Origin: Apiospora phragmitis
Taxonomy: Eukaryota > Ascomycota > Sordariomycetes > Amphisphaeriales > Apiosporaceae
Direction of reading: 5' to 3'
DNA length: 64,000 nt
Assembly (NCBI GenBank): GCA_038363925.1
Contig: JAQQWL010000002.1
Coordinates: 5,022,001-5,086,000, forward strand
Shown: piece after piece, positions 1 through 10,535 of the stretch
Layout: every line of letters starts with the position of its first letter
Position numbering within the stretch: the first letter of the stretch is position 1
Notes under the pieces: model-generated
Databases searched by the model: none
The model's input: only the letters and a program-made list of their open reading frames with translations
What the model was told of the DNA's origin: nothing
Program-made: the position numbers and the translations under genes

Positions 1-390
1 TGTCCTGGTGGTAACTTGGAAGAAAGACACGCTATTAGGAATTATGTAGGTACCCTCTGTAGGTTGGTTGCTTAGGGGGATTGTTTAAGGGGGATTGTTT
101 AGGGGGATTGTTTAGGGGGATTGTTTAGGGGATTGTGTTTGATAGCTACGTACATAGGTAGGGGACGCAGCCAGTACGAGGAGGGGCCTGAGGGCCAGGG
201 TGACTACACAATCCCTTCACATGGGCTTGAGACAGCAACAATCATGTTGGGCATGTAGATACTTCCTTGATCATCCGAACATGGGATCTGATGTGGCTGC
301 GAAGAAAAAGTAACGAATAGTGACATAACCAGAGATATCGAATGCATTATTGCTCGGTCTAACGTATGGCTCGGGTCTATGGGGGTATCA
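1..390. repeat. Gene-free left edge with 13-bp G-rich tandem repeat
   Basis: About five copies of a 13-bp unit (AGGGGGATTGTTT, last copy one G short) lie in tandem at roughly 72-137. The unit is not a TTAGGG telomere array. The rest, up to the 3' end of the ORC6 gene, shows no coding signal; it is probably the ORC6 3' flank. Confidence 0.75.
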
Positions 391-1611
391 TTACGCTGCT
401 TCATCCACATCCATTTCGTACTCTTGCTCCCTCTGGATCTCCTCGATCCTCACCATGATATCTTCCTTCCAATGACGGTACTCCTCCCGCTTGCGGTCCG
501 TCATGACCCAGCGGCCCTGGAACATGCTGTCTCCCCTCTGCATCTGCATCCGGTCCATGACCTCGTCGTCAACTTCATCCTCACCGCCGCCGTCTTCAGA
601 ATTCGACGCCCCCTTGTTCCCCTTGCCGGTGCCACAGGCGTCCACCATGTCCCGTATGCTGCCGAACCAGCCTGACTCCTGCCAGCCGCTCTTGGTCCCC
701 TTCTCCACCGTCTTGTCTATATCCTTGGTCTTGATGTCGGACCAGCCCTCCCACGCCGCGTCTTCGTCCTCGACCCCCTTCACCTCGACGACATCGCGCG
801 CCTTCAGGACGGTCTTGAGCACCTGATCGCGGGCCTTGGCATACGCCTTCAGGTCCGTCTCCTCCGTCTCCAGGGAGATGATCTGCCACACCGTCAGGAA
901 GGCGATGCCGGCCAGGAGCGGCGTGAGGTTCGAGTTCACCCACTCGTCCGTGGTGCGTCGGCCGCGGGGCAGCACGATCGTCTCCATGCCGGCCAGGATG
1001 ATCCGGCCGATACGGCTCTGGTTCATCTGGGTGCACAGGAACTGTATGGTGGGGCGGATCCAGGGGGGCAGTACGTCGCGGTCGCCATCGGCTTTCCGCT
1101 TGGCCGGCGTCACGATGCCCTTTTTGGCCGACGATTTGGTCGGCGTGCCGTCTGTCCTCGACCGAAACTGCGCCAGCGAGGTTTCCTTGGAGGGCGTGCC
1201 TCTGTTGTGCGTTCGCTCAATGGAGCCGCCTCCCGTGCTGCCAAACAGGCCGCCCCCCTGCTGGGCTTCTCGGAGCTTGCTGCTCGGCGTCCGGACCCGT
1301 CCGCTCTTGCCGACAGTGTTCGCAGGCAGGATGTGATCGAGATGGGTGTACAATCTCTTGTATATACGCGGTGGTACCGGCGGGCGTGCCTGGATGGGTG
1401 GCAGGTCTAGACTTGTCTTCAAGCGTTCGCAGGCAAGATGGGCGCATGCGTGCTCGCGCGCGACCTCCTCCTCGGCCTTGAGGGTGCTGGCATTGTGGCG
1501 CGACTGGGTCAGGAGGCTGGAGGCCAGGTCGACGAGCGGACGGGGCAGAGAAGAGGCGGAGGGGTAGGTCGGCACGAGCGAGAGGAGCGTCGTCTCCAGA
1601 GTGCGGGACAT
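391..1611 (-). CDS. ORC6: Origin recognition complex subunit 6 (Orc6)
   Basis: Single-exon gene for 406 residues. The first ~100 residues resemble the TFIIB/cyclin-like fold at the start of fungal Orc6: a helical run with LVPTYPSASSLPRPLVDLAS near the start and YKRLYTHLDHIL near residues 84-95. A basic, Ser/Thr-rich linker follows (about 98-175), then a second helical domain with PPWIRPTIQFLCTQM. Orc6 is the smallest subunit of the hexamer that marks replication origins and loads MCM helicase in the nucleus. The C-terminus is acidic. The start is the first ATG of the frame, directly before the conserved N-terminal helix. No intron is needed. Identification is by pattern recognition of the N-terminal domain; the rest of the family is poorly conserved. 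Confidence 0.8.
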   Translation of the reverse strand: MSRTLETTLLSLVPTYPSASSLPRPLVDLASSLLTQSRHNASTLKAEEEVAREHACAHLACERLKTSLDLPPIQARPPVPPRIYKRLYTHLDHILPANTVGKSGRVRTPSSKLREAQQGGGLFGSTGGGSIERTHNRGTPSKETSLAQFRSRTDGTPTKSSAKKGIVTPAKRKADGDRDVLPPWIRPTIQFLCTQMNQSRIGRIILAGMETIVLPRGRRTTDEWVNSNLTPLLAGIAFLTVWQIISLETEETDLKAYAKARDQVLKTVLKARDVVEVKGVEDEDAAWEGWSDIKTKDIDKTVEKGTKSGWQESGWFGSIRDMVDACGTGKGNKGASNSEDGGGEDEVDDEVMDRMQMQRGDSMFQGRWVMTDRKREEYRHWKEDIMVRIEEIQREQEYEMDVDEAA

Positions 1612-2298
1612 GGTGGTGGTGGTGGCTCAAGATCGATGTCGAGTGCTGCCGTGTAGCGTCGCGGTCCGGTCGAGAGTCGAGTTCGCTTGAAGTCGGTTTA
1701 AGGTGGGTTTTGGACGTTGCTCCGGGCGGCTGTCAGCAGAGTTCCCGCTACAGCATTGGCGCCGCACAAACCTGACGTCAGTGGGTCACTGAGCATCAGC
1801 CTCCCGAATTCAATTCCTATAAGTGAAACAACTCGAGCTGTCGGACAGTCAAAAAATAATTGAATATGTAGGTTGTTCTCTGAGACTGCGATTTCTTAAG
1901 CGTCAATTGAATTTGCAAGCAACTTTTGCGCCTCGGTTCTCAAAAGATAAGACCAAATCATCAATTCAATCGATGATACCTGACAGATGTCGAGGCATGG
2001 AAGCCAGACCACGACAGGATTAGCGTCATCCACTCCCCTGCCCGGCAACGGCAAGCTAAACCTGCAGCGTTGTCGATCCCCCTTGTCATGTCGAAATGCC
2101 AATCTGGGCTGGGATCTGGAGCTGCTGACGGGAATCTCCAAAACCAAACCCGACTTTTCGCAACCCGAAACGAAACAAGCCTTTTGTCATTATCTATTAT
2201 TTACCTCACATCACATATCCTCGAGTCCATCATCGACCACTTAGGGCGACAATTGACCTTTTTCTTTTAATTCCTTGAACACCCCGACACACACGAAA
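1612..2298. other. Intergenic, divergent promoter region
   Basis: Lies between the divergent ORC6 (minus) and SSP120-like (plus) genes. No ORF here resembles a protein. The CT/CA-rich stretch at 2200-2298 looks like a 5' leader. Presumably a shared bidirectional promoter. Confidence 0.6.
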
Positions 2299-3070
2299 AT
2301 GCGATCAACAATATTAGTGACGCTGAGCTTGCTCGGCGGAGCTCTGGCACACGGTGATCATGGCGGTTCGCAAAAGCCCATGGTCGACGAAAAGGCCGAT
2401 TGGATGACCAAACATATGGCCGGTACGTATTTCTCTCTTCCTGGTTTGCTCAGTTCCACTCGCTTTCACATGCAAAGCAGCTTGTCTGGCTGAATTGCTT
2501 GCTACAACAAACCCCGAAACAACTGCTGTGTCCCATTGCCATCAAACACTGCCGTTGCTAACATGCTTACTATTTTTTTTTCTTCAGAGGAACACCACAT
2601 CGCCGACTTCGACGCCTCCTCCTTCTTCGCGCTGCACGACTTCGACGCCGACGGGCACTGGGAGCACGAGGAGATCCAGCGGACGTACGGCCTGATGGAC
2701 GAGTCGAACGCGGCGGTGCCGGCGCACCGCAAGGCCGACATCGCGCACGAGGTGGCGAGCCTGATGGACGCGGACAGCGACGGGTTCGTGTCGCGGGCCG
2801 AGTTCGTCGACTTCATCGGCGCGGGCAAGACGCTGCCCGACATGGGCACGGCCCCGGCCACCACGGCGACGACGAGTACGAGTACGAGATCCACCACTGG
2901 GAGAAGTACCACGGCGACGACACCACCATGGAGGACCTCACCCACCCGAGGACATCGCCCACTTCAAGAAGCACGAGCAGATGGAGGAGGCCGAGGACCG
3001 CCTCGAGCAGATGAACCGCATGCGCATCGTCGAGGGCAACATCCCCAAGCTGTTCCAGAGGGGTGGCTAG
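2299..3070 (+). CDS. SSP120/nucleobindin-like EF-hand secretory protein (two frameshifts)
   Basis: Exon 1 is 2299-2422 (donor GTACGT at 2423) and exon 2 is 2588-3070 (acceptor TCTTCAG). The ATG at 2299 opens a signal peptide (MRSTILVTLSLLGGALAHG). Two EF-hands follow: the loop starting DFDADGHWEHEE and the loop DADSDGFVSRAEF, with Asp and Glu at the calcium ligand positions. The family (yeast Ssp120, animal nucleobindin) acts in the early secretory pathway. After codon GKTLPDM the frame is lost twice: one base is missing near 2850-2857 and another near 2943-2950. The intended frames carry an acidic/His stretch (HHGDDEYEYEIHHWEKYH) and end MRIVEGNIPKLFQRGG at stop 3068-3070. The protein on both sides is well conserved, so assembly errors are more likely than true decay. 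Confidence 0.75.
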
Positions 3071-4822
3071 AAACACTCGGCTCTGGCTCTGGCTCGGGAA
3101 GGGAATGAGGAATCCGCTATACGATGTATACGATATCTGTTGGATACGTGGATTTTACGATTATATGTTGTAATGTGTATTGAGAGGAGCATGTACGCAT
3201 AGGAATTTGGCCCTACGCGGTCGGATCATGGAACATACACAGGTGCAGGCCCCCTGCTGAATATGAAGACGAAGGCGTTTTGTTCTTCCTCACGGATGCA
3301 AGTTTGATGTTGGTGATGATAACGAAGATGGAACAAGTTTACCGCGCAGTGAAAACCCAAGGCAAGCTGGCTGTCTCGCACCTGCTTGGTCATTCGGAGA
3401 GTATTGATTTGGATGCAGTTTGCAAATACCCACGATCACGCAGTTCTGGGGACGCTCTTCGAAAATGACCAATTGCTGCCTGGTAAGCAGCCCATGACCA
3501 ACATGTTGGCGAAGCAGGAACTAGACAACGACGTCCTCCTGCTACCAAACAAGTCAAGATTCTATTCGGATAGGAATGCGTTAACGTCGTTTCTCAGGCA
3601 TAGATGTCAGGGACGGCTTGTCAGCTTGTCAGCCGTTTCTGCGCTCGATTTCAAAGAGGTGGCTACTGGCCGGGACGCCGCCGCTTTCTGCGCCGCAGGG
3701 CTTGGGAGCTCTGACCCGACAGGCCACTATCGCCAATGGGCTCGGCACGGCTTTCCGCGTCATACATATCTCCCGGGGCTGCCACCTAAACACACAAGGC
3801 AGGCAGTTGCAACCCCTGGCTCGACGCATGATTGGATGACATGTCAGCCAGCCTCGCTTACCTTTAAATCTGTGCATACATACGGAGTACACATGCGGTT
3901 CTCATGGCGATCCCGGTACAGATTGTTGTGCCAAGGTAGATCGTATTGAAGACTAAAAACTGGAACTTCAGCACATGATCGATTGTACTACCAACATGTA
4001 TGCAATCGAATAATTGCATGTCTATCCTACAGTCCTTCCTCAAAAACATCAAAGCCAACTATCTGGATCGTACTGATAGTGTTATCATGCCTTCGTTTCT
4101 GAACTGATGTCACTATCGCTCTCATCTCGGGATCCTGCCATGTTTGAAGAAGGTGACAACGGCAGGGCAAGCAGGCGCTGTTCCGAATTGAAATGTGACG
4201 ATACGGTGCCCCTTGCACGCTGGCTGCGACCTCCTTGCTCAAATAAACAGCGGATGCTGGTTGCCCGAACGGGCAAGTCGGGGCGGAGCCATTCATGCGC
4301 CAAGCAGCGTCCGGCGTGTCGTACGGTAGCATCCCCAAGACGGTCAACGGACAAATTCCCACCAGCCAGAGGCCATCACAATGTCATTTTACCCGTACTT
4401 GTATATGACCTCCCCTAATATGGCCATTCAACTGCCGCATGTCGTAGTGATTCTGTGTAGATTAGGTGTTTAAATGCGTGAGATCTGTGCACCATTACCC
4501 TGGTCGGCACATAGACCCGGAGATCTCGCGGTCCATGATAGGAAGGAGGTCGATCAGGGTTCAGCGTTCATGTACATAAACTGGCGAGTACTCGCTCCCC
4601 TAGTGTTCTCGTGGAAGTTTATCGAAATTATTTCGTGTAGATTAACAAGAAGTTATTTGGTCATTACTGTCCTATTCTCTCTCCCCCTCTTGAACTCGCA
4701 ACCGCGTTGCTTGACTACTCGCTGCGTCTTCCAGTGACAAGCATCACCGTTAACCTCCCACTATTACCTACACCAAAGTCCAATCATATACCCCGTCGTC
4801 GCCACCACCACCACCAACAAAA
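3071..4822. other. Long intergenic region, no supported gene
   Basis: 1.75 kb with several ORFs of up to 187 codons on both strands. None has a recognisable domain, signal peptide or plausible splice structure. The CA/CT-rich segment at 4740-4822 is the 5' leader of the next gene. I see nothing else here. Confidence 0.55.
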
Positions 4823-5351
4823 ATGAAGCTCTCCCTCCTCGCCACCGCCGCCGCCTGCCTAGCCGTCGCCGAAGGCGCCATCAACTGGACCCTCGAAAAG
4901 GCCGGCAACCCGACCTCGGGACCAGTCCGACGCCTACAGCCGAATCGAGAAAGCCATGACGGCGGCCGCCGCGCGGCACGCCCGCTTGGGGTCCGCCTCG
5001 AAACAGATCCGCGTGTACTACACGCCGGGCGTCCCGACGGCCGAGGCCAACTACAACGGCGACCTGCGGTTCGGCAGCGACCGCGCCTACATGAACGAGC
5101 GCACGGCGCTGCACGAGGTGTCGCACACGCTGGGCGTGGGCCAGACGGCCGCGTTCGACCGCAAGTGCGCCTCGGGCGACTGGGCGACCGCGCTGCCGCT
5201 GCTCAGGAGCTGGGACGGGCAGGCGGCGAAAATCAACTGTGGCGGCTCGCACTTTTGGCCGTACGGGCTCAACTACGACAATGAGTGGAGCGAGACCAAT
5301 GCGGACCGCAACGTGCTCCTGGTCAACGCTATGCTCAAGGATGGCATGTGA
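4823..5351 (+). CDS. Secreted metalloprotease-like protein (one frameshift)
   Basis: The ATG at 4823 follows an A-rich leader (CAACAAAA) and opens a signal peptide of about 19 residues, MKLSLLATAAACLAVAEGA. The downstream frame (from about 4922) carries a zinc-protease-like helix ALHEVSHTLGVGQ, matching HExxHxxG, and the block CGGSHFWPYGLNY near the C-terminus. The two pieces are joined by one extra base in TCGGGACC at 4916-4922; without it the text runs NPTS-D-QSDAYSRIEKAMT. The whole protein would be about 175 residues. Small secreted proteins with this HExSHTLGVG/HFWPYGLNY pair are known in fungi and in actinobacteria, often next to lectin domains. The substrate is unknown. The third zinc ligand is not certain (Gln rather than His follows GVG), so a non-catalytic role is possible. 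No intron. Confidence 0.65.
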
Positions 5352-5670
5352 GGTGGAGGGCTTTTAGTGCTGGGGAGAGAGGGCAGATGGGAATGTGGGA
5401 CGAGTTTCTTGTATATACTTCTTTGCTGGGCGATTCTTCTTCGTCGTAGCTCGCATTTTCAACACTAGCGATGGTGACGAGATATTTAACACTGTTTCAA
5501 GCAAGATGGTATGTGACTTCTGACTTAGCAAGGTTGTTGTGAAGTAGATGTCTGTACTTGAATTCTTCTTGCCTTGATCCATGACTATCAAGTGGTTGGA
5601 TTAAGCGCCGCATCATGACAATTGCAGAACATGGCGCCTCGCTCAGGGGGTAAAATGCGTCTGGTTTCCT
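5352..5670. other. Intergenic, convergent 3' region
   Basis: Lies between convergent genes. Moderately AT-rich; only short chance ORFs. Confidence 0.6.
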
Positions 5671-7745
5671 TCAAGTGGTTATAGTGTACATCTCTTCGCC
5701 GTCGTCAAGAGCAGACGACGCCCCCGCACTGCCGCTGCTGCTAGCACTACTGCCCCCCCTAAACTCCGCCATGGACACGAGCGCCGCGCGCGGCGTATAC
5801 GCTCGCTGCGACATGCGCGCCAGCGAGCGCATAAACTCCGGCACCGAGCATCCGAGCCCGCCCTCGTCCTCGCTCTCCCACAGCTGCGTGACCCCCAGCT
5901 CGATCGAGCACTCGTGCATCTCGGCGATCTCGCGGCTGTCCCAGATGCCCTCGCGGCGGTTGAGCGCGCGCAACAATTTCAGGGCGCGCGCCTGTTGGGA
6001 CGGGTCCCGGCACACGCTGATGATGAACGACAGGTCCGAGATGAGGTCGCCGTCGAGCGAGAAGGTGGGGCGCCCCGCCGCGAGGAACGGCGCCGCCAGC
6101 CGCTCCGCCCGCTGAAGGCAACGCTCGCACGTGTCGCGCGACACGCCGCTGGCGTCGCCGCCGTTCTGGGACAGCTCGACGGCCATCTCCCAGAAGCTCT
6201 GCTGCAGGCGCAGGCGGGCCAGCATGCCGCGGTCGCGGTCCGACCGGTCCTTTTCCTCAGGTAGCTTCTGGGCCGTCAGCTCGAAGCGCCGGTTCCACGC
6301 GTAGAACCGGTCGTTCCAGTGCTCCTCCCAGAGGTGGCCGAACTGCGTCGTCGTCGTGGTCGTGACGGTGTTGTTGGTGCCGCTAATGGTGGAGTGGGAT
6401 GAGACGGGCGAGCGCGAGGTGCCGCGCGGCAGGCCCTGCGCGTACGGGTCCGCGCGGACCATCTTGTCGTCCGGCGTCGGGGGCCGCGCGGTGCGGAGCA
6501 GGTGCTGCTGCTCAGCCTCGTGGAGCGCGAGGAAGTGGCCGATGTCCAGCGTCCGGAGCGAGTACATGGCCTCGTTCAGGTCGCCGAACGGCTGCTCGGC
6601 CTCAGCTTCGGCTAGCAGTGCGGCCGGGGTGTTGCTCGGCAGGGCCGGCGTCAGCGGCGCGTCCATGAAGGCCGAGAACTCGAGCCCCAGACGGGCGAAC
6701 ATGTCGTACGTCTGCTGCCAGAAGCCGGGGTCGCGGATCTTGCCGGCGGCGTCCAGGGAGGCCAGGAGCTGGAAGCCCGACAGGATGTGCCTGATGGACT
6801 CCGAGTACCGCCCCAGCAGGCTCTCGAAGGTCACAAACATCAGACAGCAGAGGAGCGCGCCGTGGGAGGACGCGACCGAGTTGGGCGACGACATGGCCTT
6901 CACCAGGCTGGAGATGGCCCGGTTGTACTGCTGCATCGCGGCATTCTCCTGCTCGGTGTCCCGACAGCTAGTGCTCGACGAGTTGCCGAACGCCGTGTAC
7001 GACCGTATGACGAAGAGCTGGTGCGCGGCGCCGACGGCCGCGATCGTCTGCCGCAGGTAGCCCTCCTGGTGCGCGATGGGGAGCGCGTAGGCGTCCCAGA
7101 AGTCCAGTAGGCCGGCCGAGTCGGCTAGCCCGTGGCGGGTGCAGACGCGGAAGTGGTGGAAGTAGCGGCCCTCGGTGGCGGACTCGAAGACTATGGGGTT
7201 GATGCTGAAGAGTGGAGTAGTTGTGCTGCTATTCCGCCGCGACGGGCTGCTCCGACTACTGATACTGCTGCTACCTGGGCTGCTGCTGGAGATGGGGGTA
7301 GTAGATCTCGCCACCGCCTGTGTAGGTGGGGGCGGAGCCGCCAGCCTCCTTGGACGACGGCGGTTGGGCCGAGGGATAGCCGTCGCATACCACATTGGCC
7401 GCGGCGCAGCGACGGCATGTGGGTCTCTCTTCGTCACACTTTTTGTGGCGGATTCTGCATGTGCCGAGAGATGTGCGTTGTTAGCGAAGAAGCACATTTG
7501 TTTATTAACATACGTTGAGTGGTCAGTTGGGAGGAGGGATCTTGTTACCTGCTGTACGGTACCACATGTTAGCCAAGTATCCGTCTTGCAGCTGGATGCA
7601 AGGGCCACACTTACCAAGTCATGCAGCCGGTGCTGGACCGATGGCTGAAGGCCCGGGTGTACTTCTTCTTCTTCTTGGCCTGTGGTGGAGGTGGAGCAGT
7701 CGTGAGATCTCCGGATGAATTGCTGCTGGTTTTCCTGACCACCAT
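5671..7745 (-). CDS. Zn2Cys6 transcription factor with a 3-nt micro-exon
   Basis: Nuclear regulator of the Zn2Cys6 class. Proposed exons are 7745-7615, 7551-7549, 7454-7275 and 7204-5671, giving 615 residues. The ATG at 7745 sits in GCCACCATGG. A KKKKKY basic patch precedes the zinc cluster. Cysteines at 41, 44, 51, 58, 61 and 68 give exactly C-X2-C-X6-C-X6-C-X2-C-X6-C. This spacing appears only if a 3-base exon (CAG) is placed between intron 1 (63 nt, GTAAGT..TACAG, branch CTAAC) and intron 2 (94 nt, GTAACA..TGCAG). Intron 3 (70 nt, GTAGCA..TTCAG) restores the long C-terminal frame at SINPIVFESATEGRYF. That C-terminal part (about residues 105-615) looks like the fungal transcription factor domain of the DUF3468/Fungal_trans_2 type. 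Target genes unknown. Confidence 0.85.
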
Positions 7746-9062
7746 GGTGGCCGTGTTGGACTTTGTCAACTCCTCCGCCTTCTCCTCACGAATAGGCTCG
7801 GAGGACAAGGCGTATTGGAAAGAATCCGTGTCGGGTGGTGTGTGGAAGGCGAGGCCTTCTTGACTCGTGTAGAGGCCCTCGAGCGACGGATCATGACTAC
7901 GAGTGACCTCGACGTGAGGTACCAGCTTCGTCCTGTTGGCCAAGGAATAGGAGAACATGTTGCCACAAAAAAAGGACCGGTAGTAGAAATGACCTGTGAT
8001 TACACAGGAGGATATCAGCAAAAGGGCAAACAAAGCCATGGGGGGGTCGGGAATTATCCCCTCTCACTCACTCTATCGCCATACGGGGAGTGGAGCCCAA
8101 TGAATGAAATACCGGCGTGACACATTGGTATGCACCATGCAACCCCCTCGGGAGCCAATGAGGTATAACCGGATGGGTCCATCGCCTCCAATAGGGCACT
8201 GGCTCGGAGCCCGAGGACCCTGAGATTTGAGGGGAGCTACCAATCGGCATCCACTAATGATCTCCACCACGAAACAGGCCTGGAGTTGGACGATGTATGT
8301 ATATACGAGTCAGGTTGATGGTCAGGGTCCGACCTGTCAGAAGAAGTTTAATAAAGTTCGACGTGCGGCTAGTTCACCAGGTTAGGAAGGAAAGCGTCGA
8401 GAAGGCTTCCATGGCGCCTCCATCCCATCGTCTCGGCAGACCGCCGTAAGGCGTGAGCAGGTATGGGGATCGTCCGTGACTAGATTCCGCCTGCTTTGGT
8501 CCCAGCTGCCTGGAATCCAACCAGAAGGATAAGACTAATAATTTAGTTCCTTTAATTGCAACCAGAAGGTCTACTGTCGGGGATTGGGGCATTGCGGCCA
8601 TGGAGACCGCGGGGCTGGTCTACCCGAGGACCGCAGCCCGAGAGTCCCTTACCTCCGGGACCTCGCTCCACATCCCGATTGATCGTCTCATACCAACGAG
8701 GCCTATCTATCGGCAACCCGCGAAGCCGCGGCTGATGTCGCGTCAGAACTTAGGAAATTGGATAATGGCATATGATAATCAGCATTGAGCCCCCCGAGTC
8801 AGCTGCTATCCGAAAACCAAAAAAAATGTATAAACCCTCGCCGCTTCGCTACCTGGCGAGACTGTTAGTGAAGTACAAACAACTCTATCCACAGCCAAGC
8901 TTACTTAAAAGGGGACAATTCGTTACTAACATCGAAACATCCCAACCACCAAGAAGACCATCCCACGGCTTTACTGTTTCGAAACATCATACTCGTCACC
9001 GCTACTCCCCAACTTTCGACATACAACAGGGCCGTCGTTCATTCGGACGAAATCAAGTTTCA
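7746..9062. promoter_or_regulatory. Divergent promoter region
   Basis: 1.3 kb between the divergent regulator gene and the acetyltransferase gene. An open frame runs upstream of 9063 from 8772 but is lysine/serine-rich leader with no domain, so I treat it as 5' UTR. No other supported feature. Confidence 0.55.
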
Positions 9063-9705
9063 ATGGCGTTCCACATGCGCGAGGCGACCGCGGCCGACAT
9101 CCCGGCGCTGTGCGATGTCTTCTTCGACGCCTTCTCGGAGGACCCCATCTCGAGCCGCATCTTCCCTCGCTCCTCGGCCCTCGCGCAGGCCGAGATCTTC
9201 GACACCTTCACGTACAGCATAGCGGAACCCGACGTCCACATGTTCGTCGTGACAGAGCAGCCTGAGCCCGCATCTACCGACATTACCGCCGACCAGAAGG
9301 ACAACGACAAGGACGCGGTCCTCGGGTACGTCGAATGGGCCGCCCCCCGACCCGAGCCCTACTCCCCACCCCAGCCAGCCCCCGCCACGTCCCCGAAAGC
9401 GGACCAGGCGCTCGCGCAGCAGTTCTTCGAAGTCATGGAGCGCAAGCAGCGCGAGCACATGGGCCACCGCCCGCACTGGCACCTGGCCTTCATCGGCGTG
9501 CGGCGGCGGGCTTGGGGGCGGGGAGTCGCGCGGCCCCTCATACAGTGGGGGCTCGAGCGGGCCGACGCCGAGGGGACCGAGGCCTACGTGCAGTCGAGCC
9601 CGATGGCGGCGGCGCGGTACCGGCGCTACGGGTTCGAGGACATCGAGACGCACCACTTCGCGCTGGCGGGGGACTACCACGAGGTGTTTTTGAAGCGGCA
9701 GCCCC

Positions 9706-9741
<36 letters not shown>

Positions 9742-9902
9742 GTCGGCCTTCGAAGGACTCGTCGGCGAAGAATATGGGCGCCGAAGAGGTGTCGCCTAAT
9801 CTATTCAAGGCGCATGGCGGCGGGAGTACTCGGGAGGAGAAGGCTCAGAAGAGCATAGAGAGGTTCGAGCATTCTCCCAGTGTCATTGCGCAGGTTGGCT
9901 GA
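9063..9902 (+). CDS. GNAT-family N-acetyltransferase with polyglutamine tract
   Basis: 279 residues, no intron. The start at 9063 (TTTCAATGGCG) was chosen because MAFHMREATAADIPALCDVF is the usual first strand and helix of a GNAT domain; the frame is open further upstream without domain content. The acetyl-CoA binding region is HLAFIGVRRRAWGRGVARPL with the R/Q-x-x-G-x-G/A loop, followed by AAARYRRYGFEDIE, the usual last helix and strand. The donor is acetyl-CoA; the acceptor (amine, small molecule or protein) cannot be told. After the domain there is an 11-glutamine run encoded purely by CAG (about 9707-9739), then a low-complexity tail of about 55 residues. The pure CAG run is likely to vary in length between strains. 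Confidence 0.85.
9707..9739 (+). repeat. (CAG)11 trinucleotide repeat
   Basis: Eleven uninterrupted CAG codons in the acetyltransferase gene, encoding polyglutamine directly after the catalytic domain. Confidence 0.95.
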
Positions 9903-10535
9903 GCAGGAAGAAGAGGGCCGAGTTAGCATGGCATTTCATTATTGGACGATGCGACTCCGTGTTTGCTGCGCCAAGATTATCTGCACTTTGGTCATTTGCT
10001 GGATTGTAGATCCGCGGTGATCGAGATCTTAGTTGCTCCTGCCTGAGATCATAGGGGTTTCTTGGCCGAGTCACGTATTGGAAGACGGTCGCATGTTCAT
10101 TTTATTGCAACTCGATGAGCTTCACTGATGATCAAAAGTTACTGAAGACAATGTCAATGGTATTCGTCGTTTAGATGGATGTATCTTGGAGTGTAAACTA
10201 TGGGCAGTTTTGGGGGTGGCTTGAGCGCGGCGACGCCTGTGACGTTTGTGACGTAAGGCCCATCCGAACTTCGGCCACCCTAGCACGCGCTCTGTAACGC
10301 GATTGTTTACTTCCAAAGCATAATGATCTACATGCCCGGGTAGATATCCTGGAGATATTGACATCACTGCAGTGATGTAGTTTCGGGTTATGAGCCGTAA
10401 ATGCATCTGGACTGCGGAGTGAACAAAAAGAGAAGCTGTCAACCTAAGCATTGACGGATTGCGTGCATCACCTCATTTGCCTCTTTTGCGCATCACGATA
10501 GTATCCGCAATGATTGCAGTATAAACAAGTATGCC
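9903..10535. other. Intergenic region
   Basis: 633 bp, moderately AT-rich, no ORF with a domain. It holds the 3' end of the acetyltransferase and the upstream region of the DUF7726 gene. Confidence 0.6.

Noticed and set aside
1..140. Telomere-like TTAGGG repeat
   Set aside because: Unit is 13 bp and not TTAGGG; continuous single-copy genes follow directly, so no evidence of a chromosome end.
3386..3949. 187-codon ORF on the plus strand
   Set aside because: No domain, odd composition, and overlapped by equally long antisense ORFs; no splice partner found.
7671..8039. Longer N-terminus for the Zn2Cys6 gene (open frame up to 8039)
   Set aside because: The ATG at 7745 has a good context and the upstream text has no regulator-like features; the distance to the zinc cluster is normal with the shorter start.
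10122..10451. 109-codon ORF on the minus strand
   Set aside because: Lies in an AT-rich intergenic region, no recognisable motif.
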